Positions 6,097-6,783 of a stretch of DNA of 6,783 nt are shown here, one piece after another. Within the stretch, counting starts at the first letter, position 1. The number at the start of each line of letters is the position of its first letter. The stretch lies in the NCBI GenBank assembly GCA_016764205.1, contig JAESSH010000047.1:3011-9793 (forward strand). Direction: 5' to 3'. This DNA comes from Sulfurimonas sp. (GTDB lineage Bacteria; Campylobacterota; Campylobacteria; Campylobacterales; Sulfurimonadaceae). The notes beneath the pieces were generated by a model that had not been told where the DNA came from, ran no database searches, and saw only the letters and a list, made by a program, of their open reading frames with translations. Both the position numbers and the translations under genes were made by a program.

Positions 6097-6783
6097 CTAG
6101 TCAATCGTATCAAAAACGATTCTTTGTAAAGTTTTATACGCTACAAAAAGATTGTAATATGCATCGTTATTTGTGTTTATTGACTGTGTTAAAGTTGACT
6201 GGGAAACAAGAAGGGTCAATGTATCGACTTCTCCATAATCATATCTGTCACTTGTTATACGGTAATTCTCTTGTGCACTTTGCTGTGTACGAGATGCAAC
6301 ATGCTTTGCGCTCTTAGCAACTTTAAAACCTTCGTATGCTTGTCTAAGTTGGTTTTTTAAGTCTAACCTTAGTTGATTAAGTAGAAAATTTTGTTGCGCT
6401 TTTTTCTCTAGTAATGCTTTTCTCACAGCTAAATCTCTACTTCCAGAATAGAGACTCCAAGTCACATTTACTTCATATCTTGTCTCTTGTTTTGGCTGGA
6501 CTAAAGATGTAGCTGAAAACCTTTTCCTATCATTTATCTGATGAATAGCTTCTAAATCAATCTTTGGAAAATAATTTCCTTCTACCGCATCCTTTTGACT
6601 TTGCAATGATTTACTTTTAAAAATCATACCTTGTATCTCACTACGATTTTTCATCATTTTGGATTCTAAAAAAGACACTTTTTGTATTTCTTCTACACTT
6701 GCATCAAAGTCATCTAAATGCTCATCCTCAAGGATGCTTGTCGCTGTAATATTTTCCAAGTTACTCTTAGCAACAACAAAACT
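6097..6783 (-). CDS. TolC-family outer membrane efflux protein, C-terminal half, 5' end outside the window
   Basis: This is the second OEP repeat of a TolC-type channel, the outer membrane part of a type I secretion or RND efflux system. The frame is open at the right edge with 228 codons visible. Landmarks are KNRSEIQGM (like the family NRPDLQAA), the turn EGNYFPKIDLEA, the strand VNVTWSLYSGSRD, long helices with QLRQAYEGF, and the final YDYGEVDTLTLLVSQSTL followed by FVAYKTLQRIVF. The family length of 420-480 predicts about 200 more residues beyond the edge. A TTG at 6757-6759 is in frame but is internal, because the preceding codons also read as OEP helix. The stop (TAG, 6097-6099) lies 10 nt from that of selO with no terminator between, so the two transcripts should overlap. 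No damage is visible. Pump partners would lie outside the window. Confidence 0.87.
   Translation of the reverse strand, partial: SFVVAKSNLENITATSILEDEHLDDFDASVEEIQKVSFLESKMMKNRSEIQGMIFKSKSLQSQKDAVEGNYFPKIDLEAIHQINDRKRFSATSLVQPKQETRYEVNVTWSLYSGSRDLAVRKALLEKKAQQNFLLNQLRLDLKNQLRQAYEGFKVAKSAKHVASRTQQSAQENYRITSDRYDYGEVDTLTLLVSQSTLTQSINTNNDAYYNLFVAYKTLQRIVFDTID

Noticed and set aside
6757..6759. TTG start for the minus-strand efflux gene, which would make it a complete 220-residue protein
   Set aside because: The frame stays open to the window edge and the codons before the TTG (SFVVAKSN) read as the helix preceding the second OEP repeat, so the gene simply continues outside.

Overview
The window looks like chromosomal DNA from a member of the Campylobacterota, probably Sulfurimonas-like. 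The basis is the AT-rich coding style, the acpP-fabF pair with protein sequences close to those I remember from that group, a periplasmic multihaem cytochrome c, and promoters made of a strong -10 without a clear -35. The genus is inferred from recall, not from a search.

Left part (1-3172, all minus strand): in transcription order there is a three-gene unit, a NifU-type Fe-S protein (2894-3172), an unrecognised 139-residue protein (2472-2891, 2 nt gap) and a secreted pentahaem cytochrome c (1385-2458, 13 nt gap). It is followed by acpP with its own extended -10 promoter, and by fabF, whose last fifth lies outside the window. These are housekeeping and respiratory genes in ordinary intact condition.

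Middle (3173-4385): this is a scarred region. A TolC-type outer membrane efflux gene starts normally with a signal peptide but keeps only its first ~204 codons. It then runs directly, out of frame, into the last ~50 codons of a YbaK/EbsC-type Cys-tRNA(Pro) deacylase gene. Two broken genes are therefore joined at about 3911-3920. Next come a terminator-like hairpin, about 300 nt of AT-rich DNA with a near-direct repeat, a cluster of AGTAT/ATACT half-sites, and a 19-residue open frame that looks like the start of a lost secreted protein.

Right part (4386-6783): a complete gene for a divergent SelO/YdiU protein adenylyltransferase (AMPylase) has all the key pseudokinase residues and the family's terminal Ser-Cys-Ser-Ser. 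Its first two thirds are visibly GC-richer than its surroundings, and it sits directly behind the scar, which suggests acquisition by transfer. It converges, with only 10 nt between stop codons, on the 3' half of a second TolC-family gene that runs off the right edge.

I see no CRISPR array, tRNA, rRNA, transposase or phage gene. The most interesting part is the 3.9-4.4 kb scar with the apparently acquired selO beside it; nothing here clearly forms a new multi-gene system.
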